Below are positions 1 through 7,689 of a DNA stretch of 9,795 bases, in pieces. The notes under the pieces are model-generated. The model did not search any database, was not told the origin of the DNA, and saw nothing but the letters and a program-made list of their open reading frames with translations. The stretch comes from Candidatus Yonathbacteria bacterium RIFCSPHIGHO2_01_FULL_51_10 (GTDB lineage: Bacteria; Patescibacteriota; Minisyncoccia; Phycocordibacterales; UBA1539_B), in assembly GCA_001823505.1 (NCBI GenBank), contig MHUS01000015.1, positions 6,964-16,758 on the forward strand, read 5' to 3'. Made by a program: the position numbers and the translations under genes. Position 1 is the stretch's first letter. Each line of letters starts with the position of its first letter.

Positions 1-25
1 TTTGGTTTTTGTACCTTTCGGTAAT

Positions 26-313
26 TTAGTATGGGTCAGGAATGCCCAGAACACTCACCACGAAATTAATGATCGCAAAGACGAGCACCATGATCGCAAA
101 TCCTACTATGGACCAGAGCATGTGCCGCCTCCCGTTATCTCTATCCTCCTCGGTGTCATATCCCCTCACGAACTGGAGGATCCCCCAAATAAAATAGATG
201 ACGGCAAGTGCCATTAAGAACTCAATGATCGGATTGATGATCATTTGGCTGATCTTACCGATCAGGGTATCAAGTGCATTCCCCCCGTTTGTAGCAGCGT
301 ATGCCCTCAACAT
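26..313 (-). CDS. small two-TM pilin-like membrane protein (95 aa)
   Basis: Predicted 95-residue membrane protein, last gene of a two-gene unit. It has a short N-terminus (MLRAYAATNGG), an amphipathic stretch, a first hydrophobic segment around residues 28-50 (PIIEFLMALAVIYFIWGI), a charged linker (RGYDTEEDRDNGRR) and a second hydrophobic segment around 65-90. This two-helix layout with a charged cytoplasmic turn matches the VirB2/TrbC-like type IV secretion pilin family seen in many CPR genomes, but it has no recognisable signal peptide, so assignment is by topology and neighbourhood. The ATG lies 3 nt after the stop of the upstream pilin gene and has no Shine-Dalgarno sequence, so translational coupling is likely. 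It is most similar in pattern (HMLWSIVGFAIMVLVFAIINF) to the C-terminal helix of its two neighbours. A generic small membrane protein is the alternative. Confidence 0.8.
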   Translation of the reverse strand: MLRAYAATNGGNALDTLIGKISQMIINPIIEFLMALAVIYFIWGILQFVRGYDTEEDRDNGRRHMLWSIVGFAIMVLVFAIINFVVSVLGIPDPY

Positions 314-316
314 GTG

Positions 317-667
317 TTAGATAGGCAACGCCGGCGGAGGAAGCGCTTGTGTGCTGCCACCGAGCGTACTCGTAAAGATCCTCACGAGCGCCCAGACCGA
401 TGCCATGACCGCAATGGCGATGATACCGTAGAGCATCATGCCCGCACCCTTCTGGCGCTCTTCCGCTTCGTCTCCTGCCGTCACGAACTTGATCACTCCG
501 TAGAGGAAGTACACAACCGCGAGTGCCAAGAGAAACGATGCCGCCCAACTCAGAACTACTGAAACAAAACCAGTGAGCGAATTGAAGTCGGTGATCGCCG
601 CAAATGAGAACGCCGGAAAGACGACCGGGAGACTCCACGCAACAGCTTTTTTAAAAGTCGCATTCAT
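317..667 (-). CDS. pilin-like membrane protein with signal peptide (116 aa)
   Basis: A 116-residue protein starting MNATFKKAVAWSL. I chose this ATG because the following residues form a clear signal peptide (KK, then a hydrophobic core ending FSFAA), whereas the upstream in-frame extension is not protein-like and runs through a hairpin. After the signal come two hydrophobic helices, about residues 32-56 (VSVVLSWAASFLLALAVVYFL) and 80-105, separated by a charged loop (TAGDEAEERQKGAG). This is the VirB2/T4SS-pilin layout. The C-terminal helix MLYGIIAIAVM is shared almost exactly with the 117-aa protein at 961-1314, indicating duplication. It has a short Pro-rich tail (LPPPALPI). No Shine-Dalgarno sequence is visible. 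It is first in a two-gene unit with the 95-aa protein, behind a long structured leader. Confidence 0.85.
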   Translation of the reverse strand: MNATFKKAVAWSLPVVFPAFSFAAITDFNSLTGFVSVVLSWAASFLLALAVVYFLYGVIKFVTAGDEAEERQKGAGMMLYGIIAIAVMASVWALVRIFTSTLGGSTQALPPPALPI

Positions 668-703
668 ATCGTACTGAATAACTACATTAAGCCAATAAAG
701 ATT

Positions 704-828
704 CCTCGGGGCAAGCCCCGAGGTGTTATCGGAACTCGCTCCACTCGTCCAATCGCACGGCAAGCCGCGCGGCACTAACCTATATTAGCTCCTCGGCTCG
801 GAAGCGTGAAAGTACTCTTTCACGCTTC
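704..828. repeat. cluster of three hairpins in the pilin-operon leader (REP-like)
   Basis: Three inverted repeats lie close together. At 704-723 there is a perfect palindrome with a 9-bp arm (CCTCGGGGC) and a 2-nt centre. At 755-770 there is a 7-bp stem with one mismatch that shares the core GGCAAGCC with the first. At 801-828 there is a perfect 12-bp stem (arm GAAGCGTGAAAG) with a 4-nt loop TACT. None is followed by a T-run on either strand, so they are not ordinary intrinsic terminators. They lie within the transcribed leader of the 116-aa pilin gene if the promoter at 904-931 is right. The shared GGCAAGCC core suggests a dispersed palindromic element, but copy number elsewhere in the genome cannot be seen here. 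Confidence 0.7.
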
Positions 829-903
829 ACTCGCTCTACGTCGCTAATAAACTATCACCCCAACCAACAAAGCACTACATTGCAAGATTGTCTGCCTCTC
901 TTA

Positions 904-931
904 AGTATACTAAACCCATAGGATTGGGCAA
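904..931 (-). promoter_or_regulatory. sigma70-type promoter for the 116-aa/95-aa pilin unit
   Basis: On the minus strand TTGCCC (931-926) is followed by a 16-nt spacer and TATACT (909-904). Transcription would start near 897, giving a leader of about 230 nt that contains the three hairpins at 704-828. It lies about 30-55 nt past the stop of the preceding pilin gene, so these two genes can be expressed separately from the longer operon upstream. The hexamers match consensus at 4/6 and 5/6; no TGn extension is present. Confidence 0.5.
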
Positions 932-960
932 CAGGAGATGTGGATTACTCAACGAGCATC

Positions 961-1314
961 TTACTGGAGAATCGTCGTGGTAATGATCCTCACGAGCGCC
1001 CAGAGGGACACCATGACCGCAATGGCAATGATGCCATACAACATCATCTTCCTGCCCTCCGCGCGCTTTTCTTCATCTTCGGCATGCAAGACGTAATTTC
1101 CTGCGCCGTAGAGGAAATAGAGGATCACGACACTGGCAAGAACATTGGCAACAACGGTGCCTATATCCTCAATGAGGTACCTGACGAGCGACGGAAAGTC
1201 AGAAAATTTACTGGACGACTGCGCCACAACGGACGCCCCGGCAAAGAACTGTGGCACACCGACTGTCGCTGTGAGAATTGCCGTTCGGTAAAGTTGTGTG
1301 ATACGCGTGCTCAT
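961..1314 (-). CDS. pilin-like membrane protein with signal peptide (117 aa)
   Basis: A 117-residue protein beginning MSTRITQLYR. This start gives a signal peptide (basic N-terminus, hydrophobic ILTATVGVPQFFAGASVVAQ), and the ATG sits 2 nt after the upstream pilin stop. A weak AAGGA lies about 9 nt before it, the only minus-strand gene here with even a partial Shine-Dalgarno sequence. Two hydrophobic segments follow, about residues 50-72 (IGTVVANVLASVVILYFLYG) and 90-113 (MLYGIIAIAVMVSLWALVRI), with a charged loop (HAEDEEKRAEGRK). It is a paralogue of the 116-aa protein: the last helix matches at about 21 of 26 residues. Most likely a VirB2/T4SS-pilin-type structural subunit in the inner membrane. 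It is the last gene of the methyltransferase-SBP-pilin operon. Confidence 0.85.
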   Translation of the reverse strand: MSTRITQLYRTAILTATVGVPQFFAGASVVAQSSSKFSDFPSLVRYLIEDIGTVVANVLASVVILYFLYGAGNYVLHAEDEEKRAEGRKMMLYGIIAIAVMVSLWALVRIITTTILQ

Positions 1315-1316
1315 AA

Positions 1317-1898
1317 CTAAAGTCCTTGGATCGTACTGGCGATCGCCTGAGCGAAGACCCACGCACCCAAGATAAGCGCCGCGCCAATAAGCGCACCCAA
1401 GAGCGTTTTCTTTGCATCTTCAAGCTTCTTGGTATCCCCTCCCGCGGTTACAAAGAGGAATCCGGCGTAAATAATGAAGACCGCGATCACGGGCAGAAGG
1501 ATCTTGACGAGTGATTCGAGCAACTTTTGCAGAAGCGACATGATGTCGTCATATGGCGTAGGATTCTCAAATGAGATCACCTGACTCGCGCCAGAACTGG
1601 TCTGTGGCGCCGTATTTGATCCTGAATTTGATCCCGTGTTCAAATTAGTGTTTGACCCCGTATTTGAGCCTGATGGCTGCGTTCCCGTATTTGACCCGCT
1701 TGTCGGCGAAGGAGACGGGTACGGTATCCCATTTGAGTCATAGATCCCAGGCAGACTACTTCCTGTACTATTTCCTGTACTGTAATCAGGGAATACTGCT
1801 GATGCGACTGCCGGCACCGCAAAAAAGCCAACCATCGCGAGCATGATCCATCCCAACAACCCACCTGAAACATTCGCGCTGTGCCGAAAATTATTCAT
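1317..1898 (-). CDS. T4SS pilin-family protein with Ser/Thr/Gly/Asn-rich linker (193 aa)
   Basis: A 193-residue protein starting MNNFRHSAN; its ATG overlaps the stop of the upstream gene by 8 nt. Residues about 10-34 form a signal peptide ending AVASA. Residues about 38-108 are a low-complexity Ser/Thr/Gly/Asn/Pro linker with repeated SNTG and SNSGSNT units. The C-terminal part (about 115-193) is a typical two-helix pilin domain: amphipathic MSLLQKLLESLVKI, helix LLPVIAVFIIYAGFLFVTAGG, charged turn DTKKLEDAKKT, helix GALIGAALILGAWVFAQAI. The AGFLFVTAGG...AKKTLLGALIG pattern is characteristic of the CPR type IV secretion pilin family. The long polar linker is probably exposed outside the membrane and could be glycosylated, though that is inference. 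Confidence 0.88.
   Translation of the reverse strand: MNNFRHSANVSGGLLGWIMLAMVGFFAVPAVASAVFPDYSTGNSTGSSLPGIYDSNGIPYPSPSPTSGSNTGTQPSGSNTGSNTNLNTGSNSGSNTAPQTSSGASQVISFENPTPYDDIMSLLQKLLESLVKILLPVIAVFIIYAGFLFVTAGGDTKKLEDAKKTLLGALIGAALILGAWVFAQAIASTIQGL
1611..1698. repeat. imperfect tandem repeats encoding the SNTG linker
   Basis: Within the 193-aa pilin gene the motif CGTATTTGA(T/C/G)CC and variants occur at about 1611, 1625, 1649, 1659 and 1686. On the coding strand they specify the repeated Gly-Ser-Asn-Thr units. Spacing is irregular, so this is a degenerate coding repeat and could vary in length between strains by slippage. Confidence 0.7.
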
Positions 1899-2310
1899 AC
1901 GATGCAATAATTGTACCATACTGAGGCTGACTGAGCGAAAGATCCACCGGTATTTGACTTGAATCAAAGAGCACCGAGACCACAACCTTCACGATCGCCC
2001 ACGCACCGAAAGCGACAATGAGGCCAATGAGCGCAGCCAGTCCGGCACTCTTTGCCTTCTTTATGGAACCTTCGTTTGACCCTTCAGTGAGGAAGATCCA
2101 ACCGACATACACAAAGGCGATCGCCGCCAAAGGCATCGCGAGATCAAAAAGCAGAAAGTGGACAACATTCTGCGCAAGCGTAATGAGATCACTGAACCCG
2201 CAGTTCGTGTCACACGGCACAATCGCCGCACTTGCCAGATACGGACTCGCCAGCGCCGCAATTCCCGCAGCCCCACCAAAAACCATCCGAAAAAATCGTC
2301 TCTTATTCAT
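1891..2310 (-). CDS. pilin-like membrane protein (139 aa)
   Basis: A 139-residue protein starting MNKRRFFRMVFGG. I chose this ATG because it is 1 nt after the stop of the upstream gene and opens a clear signal peptide (KRR, then GGAAGIAALASPYLASA). Two Cys follow the predicted cleavage site (PCDTNCGF), which could form a disulfide. Then come a helix at about 48-72 (LLFDLAMPLAAIAFVYVGWIF), a charged turn (EGSNEGSIKKAKS) and a helix at about 88-112 (AALIGLIVAFGAWAIVKVVVSVL), ending with a 27-residue polar tail. The KKAKSAGLAALIGLIVAFGAW segment follows the same pattern as the 193-aa pilin, so it belongs to the VirB2/T4SS-pilin type. No Shine-Dalgarno sequence. Its stop overlaps the next start by 8 nt. 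Confidence 0.86.
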   Translation of the reverse strand: MNKRRFFRMVFGGAAGIAALASPYLASAAIVPCDTNCGFSDLITLAQNVVHFLLFDLAMPLAAIAFVYVGWIFLTEGSNEGSIKKAKSAGLAALIGLIVAFGAWAIVKVVVSVLFDSSQIPVDLSLSQPQYGTIIASYE

Positions 2311-2311
2311 A

Positions 2312-3667
2312 TTAATTGCTGTTCTGTTTAGGAAAAAGGCCCACCAAACGTCCTTCGAGCACGTTGATCGCGTCATTGGGGCTGCGACGCCCCGAGAGCA
2401 CGTCCTCGACCGCGAGACGAAATGCGTTCGTGGAACCTGCCACGTCAGGATCAAGCCACCCATTCGCGATCAACGCCGCCCGATTGAACACATCTTGGTA
2501 CGGATCGGCCGTCTGTACTGCCAACACATCTCGTCGAGCCGACGCAACCCCCATTTCCTTTGCCAACGAGGACGAAAACTCTTTCTGAGAAAGAAGCGCT
2601 GCGGCGTAGTTGGCGCCGGCAACGTTCTTCGCCGCGTTGAGAACGCCTATGGCATACATCTTGCCAAACGTCGCCGGTGTGCCGGGAGCACCCGCATCAT
2701 TCTTTGCTTGCGGCATCGGCGCAACATCAAAATTGAGGTGTGGGTTTTTGTTTGCAATGACCGTTTTATCGCTTGCAAATCCAAAGTAGACGCCCAGCGA
2801 CCCTTGAGCAAAAAAATCAACTGATGCGGGAAGGGCGCGGCTCCATGAATATTCCGTGCGTGCAGGATCGGCGAATCGGGTATAGAACTGCAGCGCGGCA
2901 GATCCCGGCTGCAGCGCGGAGCTTTGTGCTTGAGCAAGGACAGTTGAGATCGTCGTAATCCCCGCAGGAGTTGTGGTGTATGCGGTGATCGGGCTGCCCG
3001 CCTGCATAATAAGTGTGGTCAGGATCTCTTTTGCATGAGTGATATTGTCAAACTCTCCAAGCGCAAAGGCGCTCTGCGCGAGCGTCCCCTGTGATGCTCC
3101 CCGCACGGTGAGGTTCGTAAGCGGTGTCGAATAAAACTCCGTCCACGAAACAGGCGGCTGCACGATCCCCGCCCGAGCGAAGAGATCGCGGTTCCAATAC
3201 ATCACCAGCGGGTCAACCACGAGCGGCAATGCGATCGGTCCCGCAGGCGGGAGGAAAAGTTCACCCTCTTGAATGAACGCGTTCTTGAAGTCGCGGGCGG
3301 TGTATCCGAGCGGACTCAAACGATCTTTTTGTCGGGCGATGCTCTCCTGCGTCATGATGATCGCGTCCGGCGCCGCGTTGTTGGCGAGTGCCTCGGTGAG
3401 ATCGCTGTCAAATGTCGCTTGCTTCTTCTCGACATACACAAGCTGTACCTGCGTGTTGGAAGAAAAAGCCGCGCCCTGTGCCGCAGAAAATACCTTCTGC
3501 GGAAGGGTCCCCCACACGACGGTTTTCCCATACTCTACGGTGGTCGAAGACTTACCCCAAGGCGACGGAATAACATCCGCGAACATCAGAAAGCCCACGA
3601 TCCCCAACACCAGCGCACCCACCATAAGCGAGACTTGAAACGTGCTGACTCCTCGTGTCGTGATCAT
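2312..3667 (-). CDS. membrane-anchored extracellular solute-binding-like protein (451 aa)
   Basis: A 451-residue protein with one N-terminal hydrophobic helix (about residues 11-31, QVSLMVGALVLGIVGFLMFA) and no lipobox Cys, so it is probably held by an uncleaved anchor. The remainder resembles family 1 bacterial solute-binding proteins: a PDAIIM segment near 100, then LPLVVDPLVMYWNRDLF and AGIVQPPVSWTEF at about 148-178 (the usual YYNKDLF...GL..PPKTWDE region), FFAQGSLGVYFG at 285-296, and a Pro/Gly-rich hinge near 326-333. No ABC permease or ATPase genes are next to it; instead it is cotranscribed with pilin genes. Ligand unknown; a carbohydrate or a structural role at the pilus are both possible. 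The start overlaps the methyltransferase stop as ATGA. Confidence 0.85.
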   Translation of the reverse strand: MITTRGVSTFQVSLMVGALVLGIVGFLMFADVIPSPWGKSSTTVEYGKTVVWGTLPQKVFSAAQGAAFSSNTQVQLVYVEKKQATFDSDLTEALANNAAPDAIIMTQESIARQKDRLSPLGYTARDFKNAFIQEGELFLPPAGPIALPLVVDPLVMYWNRDLFARAGIVQPPVSWTEFYSTPLTNLTVRGASQGTLAQSAFALGEFDNITHAKEILTTLIMQAGSPITAYTTTPAGITTISTVLAQAQSSALQPGSAALQFYTRFADPARTEYSWSRALPASVDFFAQGSLGVYFGFASDKTVIANKNPHLNFDVAPMPQAKNDAGAPGTPATFGKMYAIGVLNAAKNVAGANYAAALLSQKEFSSSLAKEMGVASARRDVLAVQTADPYQDVFNRAALIANGWLDPDVAGSTNAFRLAVEDVLSGRRSPNDAINVLEGRLVGLFPKQNSN

Positions 3668-4209
3668 AACAATCGATTACGTTTCTTGGTAATAAATCCG
3701 TGATGGTGTGCCCCCGCATCAAAAATCGGTTTTTCGTAGAGAAATCGCTCGTTTTCAAACATACGCCGCGCATCGGGACTTTTGACCAACTGGCTCACAT
3801 GAGGACCGAGACCACCAAATGAATCCGCCCACTCGATCACTGCCACTCGTCCGTCATGCCGAAGAATGCGCCATGCTTCATGTGCTACGCCATTCTTGTC
3901 TTCTGCCTGAAAGAGCACGTTGCAGATCAAAACAAGATCCACGCTCTCGTCCTTAAGTTTAGTCCCGCCATGCTCCTCGACATTCCCCCACACCACCTCA
4001 ACGTTACCCAGATGCTTCTTCTCGGCCTCACGCTTAAGGGTGCTGACGAGTTCTTTTTGTACCTCAACGGCATAGACTTTCCCGTCTGAGGCAGCCTCAG
4101 CGGCGGCAAAGGTATACGCACCGGAGCCGGCGCCAAAATCAACCACATACGCATCAGGAGCAATGCTGAGTTCCACGATCACCTTGCGGGGGTCTGAGAA
4201 TGATTCCAT
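3664..4209 (-). CDS. class I SAM-dependent methyltransferase (181 aa)
   Basis: A 181-residue Rossmann-fold methyltransferase. From MESFSDPRK, motif I is VVDFGAGSG (22-30), followed by motif II ending in the acidic residue E49 (VYAVEVQ), a GNVEE stretch near 75-79, VDLVLICNVLFQ at 90-101 (motif IV region) and a post-motif segment ending RILRHDGRVAVIEW. Substrate cannot be deduced; the overall pattern is like the UbiE/small-molecule methyltransferase group. A start 12 codons upstream is possible, but the ATG at 4209 is preferred because a -10-like TATACT lies only 7 nt before it, inside the would-be extension. It is first in an operon with the solute-binding-like protein and three pilins, joined by a 4-nt ATGA overlap. 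No Shine-Dalgarno sequence is visible. Confidence 0.88.
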   Translation of the reverse strand: MESFSDPRKVIVELSIAPDAYVVDFGAGSGAYTFAAAEAASDGKVYAVEVQKELVSTLKREAEKKHLGNVEVVWGNVEEHGGTKLKDESVDLVLICNVLFQAEDKNGVAHEAWRILRHDGRVAVIEWADSFGGLGPHVSQLVKSPDARRMFENERFLYEKPIFDAGAHHHGFITKKRNRLL

Positions 4210-4216
4210 TGGTTTT

Positions 4217-4222
4217 AGTATA
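4217..4222 (-). promoter_or_regulatory. candidate -10 box of the methyltransferase/pilin operon
   Basis: TATACT on the minus strand ends 7 nt before the methyltransferase ATG, so transcription would begin about one base before the start codon, giving a leaderless mRNA. No good -35 hexamer stands at the expected distance (GTGCGT at best), and there is no TGn extension. Read-through from gyrA, 60 nt upstream with no obvious terminator between, is an alternative source of transcript. Confidence 0.4.
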
Positions 4223-4269
4223 CCGCAGAACCTAGGGCGACGCACACATCCGCTGGGGAAAAGAGCCTC

Positions 4270-6729
4270 CTACAAACAAACTAAGGAAGCGATACTATCC
4301 CCCTCGCGTAACTTCATGATGCGTACTCCTTGCGTCTGACGTCCGAGGGACGGGATGGTTTTTGTTTCTACGCGAATAACCTGTGACTTGCGAGAAATGG
4401 CAACCACTTCTTCATCCGCAACCGTCACGACTTTTGCCGCCATGAGCGCACCGGTCTTTGCGGTGACCTTAAACGTCTTGATGCCGGAACCGCCGCGCTT
4501 CTGCGCTTTATATTCTTTGATGGGGGTTTTCTTGCCGTAACCATTCTCGCTCATTACGAGAAGCTGTGGCGCTTCGGCACTCGCAGACACCGCGTCTGCC
4601 CCGATGAGGGTATCTCCCTTGCCAAGCTTCATGGCGCGCACGCCACCCGCATTGCGTCCCATTTCACGCACGTCGGATTCTTTAAATCGAATAGACTGAC
4701 CCTTGGCAGTCGCAAGCACGATCGTGTCGCCCTTGCCCACGAGCCGCGCCGAGAGGAGCTCGTCCCCCGCTGCGAGCTTGATCGCAATGAGGCCGCTTCG
4801 GCGCACATCAGCGAAGCCCTTTGCCGCGACTTTCTTCACCACACCCTGCTTGGTGATCATAGCGAGAGAAAGCGTTGCACCTTTTGCGTCTTTGGTGACC
4901 GGGAGAATAGAGGTAACCTTTTCTTCCGACGAGAGCGAGAGGAAGTTCATGATGGACTTACCGCGAGTTGCGCGCTTTCCTTCCGGAATATCATACATCT
5001 TGATCTGGTATGCCTTACCTTTGTCGGTAAAGAAGAGCAGATCACTGTGCGTTGACGCGGAGAGGAACATCGTGATGAAATCCTCTTCTTTTGTGTTGAG
5101 GTCCATGACACCCACGCCGCCGCGGTTCTGCTTGCGATACTCGCCGGGATTGGTGCGCTTCACGTATCCGCCACTTGTGTAGACAAGGATGGACTCTTCG
5201 TCGGGGATGGTGTCTTCAAGAGAGATCGCCTTGGCACCGCCTTTGATGATGCGCGTGCGGCGCTCGTCGCCGTACTTTTCTTTGACCTCGCCCAATTCAG
5301 TCTTGACCACGCCCAAGATCTTTTTCTCACTGGCAAGGAGCTCCTTGAGCCCCTTGATGAGCTGGAGTTTCTCCGCGAGCTCAAGCTCCACCTGCTTGCG
5401 CTCAAGGCCGGCAAGTTTCTGGAGGCGCATTTCAAGAATCGCGGTCGCCTGCTTTTCGGAGAAGCGAAAATCCTTCATCAGGTTCGCGTGGGCGGCAGGA
5501 GTATCTTTTGATCCCTTAATCGTCTTGATGATCTGATCAATGTGGTCAAGTGCTTTTTTAAGACCCTCGAGGATATGCGCGCGCTCCTCTGCGCGCGCAA
5601 GGTCAAATGCCGCTCGGCGGCGCACCACAACCTTTCGATGTGCCAAAAATTCAGCGAGGATGCCTTTGAGGGAAAGCGTCTGCGGCACACCGTCCACGAG
5701 TGCCAACATGTTGTAGTGAAAGGTCGTCTCAAGCATCGTGTGCTTGTAGAGATAGTTGAGGACTTTTTGCGGGTGCGCGCCGGACTTGAGGTCAATGGCG
5801 ATGCGGATGTCTTTTGTTGATTCATCGCGAAGGCCTTTGATGCCGTCGATCTTCTTCTCGCGCACGAGCTCGGCAATGGTTAAAATGAGGTCGGATTTGT
5901 TCACGCGATACGGAATGGAGCTCACGATGATCTGGCTGCCGTTCTTGCCATCCACAATATCCGCCTCGCCGCGCGTCACCACACCGCCGCGGCCGGATGA
6001 ATACGCGTGATGAATATCCTTTTCGTTATAGGCAATCCCGCCCGTCGGGAAGTCGGGTCCTTTCACAAATTTAAGCAGATCATCGTTGGTCGCGTCTTTG
6101 TTGTCCGCAAGGTAGATGCATGCATCCACCACCTCGGTGAGGTTGTGCGGCGGAATGTTGGTCGCCATACCGACTGCGATACCGAGGGTACCGTTCAAGA
6201 GGAGGTTCGGTGCTGCCGCGGGAAGTACCACGGGCTCCTTGCGCGTATTGTCGTAGTTGCCCACGAAGTCCACCGTGTCCTTATCAAGGTCGCGGAGGAG
6301 CTCGCCGGCGACACGAGACATCTTGGCCTCGGTGTAACGCATAGCAGCAGCCGAGTCGCCGTCGATTGAACCGAAGTTCCCCTGCCCATGCACGAGCATG
6401 TACCGCGTGAGGAAGTTCTGAGCGAGTTTGACCATCGCCTCATAGACCGATGAGTCGCCGTGAGGGTGGTACTTTCCAAGAACATCTCCGACCACCGCCG
6501 CCGACTTGCGGAACTTTGCCGTATGAGCGAGACCCATTTCATGCATCGCGAAGAGGATCCTGCGGTGCACGGGCTTGAGCCCATCGCGCACGTCAGGAAG
6601 TGCGCGCGTCGTGATCACGGACATCGCGTAGTCGAGATACGATTTGCGCATCTCGGTGCTTATTTCAACAGGAATGACGCCGTGTTCGGGCGCCGGGGAT
6701 AGTTGTTCGTCTTTGGTATTCTTGTTCAT
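4270..6729 (-). CDS. gyrA: DNA gyrase subunit A (819 aa)
   Basis: Full-length gyrase subunit A, the breakage-reunion subunit that acts with GyrB as an A2B2 tetramer to supercoil DNA. The N-terminal winged-helix/tower domain begins with [18 protein letters not shown]. The quinolone-interaction region is [17 protein letters not shown] (88-104), with Ser93 and Glu97 at the positions of E. coli Ser83 and Asp87, i.e. an unmutated-looking site. The catalytic tyrosine is Y132 in MRYTEAKM. A long coiled coil spans about 375-490. The C-terminal beta-pinwheel starts near 510 and carries a GyrA-box-like QNRGGVG (534-540) and a second QKRGGSG (743-749), which argue for GyrA rather than ParC. No Shine-Dalgarno sequence; a strong promoter lies almost directly against the ATG. 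gyrB is not in the window. Confidence 0.97.
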   Translation of the reverse strand: MNKNTKDEQLSPAPEHGVIPVEISTEMRKSYLDYAMSVITTRALPDVRDGLKPVHRRILFAMHEMGLAHTAKFRKSAAVVGDVLGKYHPHGDSSVYEAMVKLAQNFLTRYMLVHGQGNFGSIDGDSAAAMRYTEAKMSRVAGELLRDLDKDTVDFVGNYDNTRKEPVVLPAAAPNLLLNGTLGIAVGMATNIPPHNLTEVVDACIYLADNKDATNDDLLKFVKGPDFPTGGIAYNEKDIHHAYSSGRGGVVTRGEADIVDGKNGSQIIVSSIPYRVNKSDLILTIAELVREKKIDGIKGLRDESTKDIRIAIDLKSGAHPQKVLNYLYKHTMLETTFHYNMLALVDGVPQTLSLKGILAEFLAHRKVVVRRRAAFDLARAEERAHILEGLKKALDHIDQIIKTIKGSKDTPAAHANLMKDFRFSEKQATAILEMRLQKLAGLERKQVELELAEKLQLIKGLKELLASEKKILGVVKTELGEVKEKYGDERRTRIIKGGAKAISLEDTIPDEESILVYTSGGYVKRTNPGEYRKQNRGGVGVMDLNTKEEDFITMFLSASTHSDLLFFTDKGKAYQIKMYDIPEGKRATRGKSIMNFLSLSSEEKVTSILPVTKDAKGATLSLAMITKQGVVKKVAAKGFADVRRSGLIAIKLAAGDELLSARLVGKGDTIVLATAKGQSIRFKESDVREMGRNAGGVRAMKLGKGDTLIGADAVSASAEAPQLLVMSENGYGKKTPIKEYKAQKRGGSGIKTFKVTAKTGALMAAKVVTVADEEVVAISRKSQVIRVETKTIPSLGRQTQGVRIMKLREGDSIASLVCL

Positions 6730-6739
6730 TTATCTGAGT

Positions 6740-6768
6740 ATCATAGCACATTTTGATCCGCGCGTCAC
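6740..6768 (-). promoter_or_regulatory. gyrA promoter, extended -10, near-leaderless
   Basis: On the minus strand GTGACG (6768-6763) is followed by a 17-nt spacer and TATGAT (6745-6740), with TGC directly before the -10 hexamer (extended -10). The predicted start of transcription is near 6733, only about 4 nt before the gyrA ATG, consistent with the absence of a Shine-Dalgarno sequence. Confidence 0.65.
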
Positions 6769-6780
6769 GGAAAAAATCTC

Positions 6781-7047
6781 CTACGGTGTAAGTTTCTGAC
6801 CACTTAAACTCTCGCGTGCCGAGGAGACGCTTGCGCGGATACCATCGATCCCCTCGCCAAAAATACTCCCCACGGCCTGGAGTGGACTTTCTCCCCCAAT
6901 AGGCTGCGTGGTCGCAGGCGCGCGCTCAAGGACAGACGCGGTAAACCACACGAACATGATCGCACTCCACATCACAACGGTCGCCGCGACCGCGATCTGT
7001 TTGCGTTCCCGCTCGGGTTTAGCCCGTAGGTCATCTAGTATCCCCAT
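6781..7047 (-). CDS. small single-TM protein of unknown function (88 aa)
   Basis: An 88-residue protein, not assigned to a family. The N-terminus is charged (MGILDDLRAKPERERKQ), followed by one transmembrane helix at about residues 18-41 (IAVAATVVMWSAIMFVWFTA), then an Ala/Thr/Pro-rich and Gly/Ser-rich tail with a possible amphipathic helix (VGSIFGEGIDGIRASVSSAR). The charge distribution (Arg/Lys before the helix) predicts an inside N-terminus and an external or periplasm-like C-terminus. It lies 12 nt after the MBL-fold gene and 52 nt before gyrA, on the same strand, so is probably cotranscribed with the former. No Shine-Dalgarno sequence is seen. Confidence 0.78.
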   Translation of the reverse strand: MGILDDLRAKPERERKQIAVAATVVMWSAIMFVWFTASVLERAPATTQPIGGESPLQAVGSIFGEGIDGIRASVSSARESLSGQKLTP

Positions 7048-7059
7048 GGTAAGGCTTGT

Positions 7060-7683
7060 TTATATGGTCAGCGCGATGATAGCCCCTTCCTTCCCTTCAA
7101 GATCTTTGCGTTTGAGCGTAAGCTTGTCCACCACCTCGGCCTTCTCGCCAGCTTCTTTCTCAAGCACCCCGAGTGCGCCATTACCATCATAGTGCATCGG
7201 AATGAGGAGCCGTGTTTCAAGAGCAACCGATAACTTATGCGCATCCGCAGGAGAGAGGACCTCTCCGCCGGCGATCGGCGCAAAGAGAATATCGATCTCG
7301 CCCAGCTCTGCCTTGATCTCGCTCGTCAATGATTCAGGAGTTGCCAATGCGCCCAAGAAAACGATACGGATATCGTCAAAGGTAAGCGCATAGACGGTGT
7401 TCGCCTTTGGTTTTTTCTTGTAGGTTGTCTCCGTGTAAAAGCCTTTGATGAAAATACCCTGCACTTCATATTCGCCGGGGCCGGAAAGAACGAACGGCTC
7501 TTTCTCGCCATAGGTAGCATTCTCTACGCCATTGAAGTCCGGGTCGTGCATCGTGACCAGTGCGATGTCCGCGCCGAATTTGACCGGCTTCCATGCGGAA
7601 TCTTTGCCCACGGGGTTGAAGGCGAGGACGGTGTCGCCTGTTTGGATCTTGAAACATTCTCCGCCGTGATAGGTGATGATCAT
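7060..7683 (-). CDS. UlaG-like metallo-beta-lactamase-fold protein with degraded metal site (207 aa)
   Basis: A 207-residue MBL-fold protein of the UlaG-like type. Recognisable parts are the first strands with TYHGGECFKI (4-13), DTVLAFNPVGKD, the loop ALVTMHDPDFNG (41-52), SGPGEYEV (67-74), VFLGAL (108-113), SPADAHKL (144-151) and LIPMHY (160-165). The usual zinc motif THxHxDH appears here as T-M-H-D-P-D-F: three of its histidines are missing at the aligned positions, only the Asp remains, and the nearby His is shifted by one. His164 of the PMHY motif is retained. It therefore looks like a non-hydrolytic or metal-free relative, although it is intact and well formed elsewhere. The ATG has no Shine-Dalgarno sequence; a -10 box 7 nt upstream implies leaderless transcription. 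Confidence 0.85.
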   Translation of the reverse strand: MIITYHGGECFKIQTGDTVLAFNPVGKDSAWKPVKFGADIALVTMHDPDFNGVENATYGEKEPFVLSGPGEYEVQGIFIKGFYTETTYKKKPKANTVYALTFDDIRIVFLGALATPESLTSEIKAELGEIDILFAPIAGGEVLSPADAHKLSVALETRLLIPMHYDGNGALGVLEKEAGEKAEVVDKLTLKRKDLEGKEGAIIALTI

Positions 7684-7689
7684 CTCGTG

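Noticed and set aside
2018..2824. 268-codon plus-strand ORF opposite the solute-binding-like and pilin genes
   Set aside because: Antisense shadow of two well-supported minus-strand genes; Arg/Cys/His-rich composition with no recognisable domain or ribosome-binding site.
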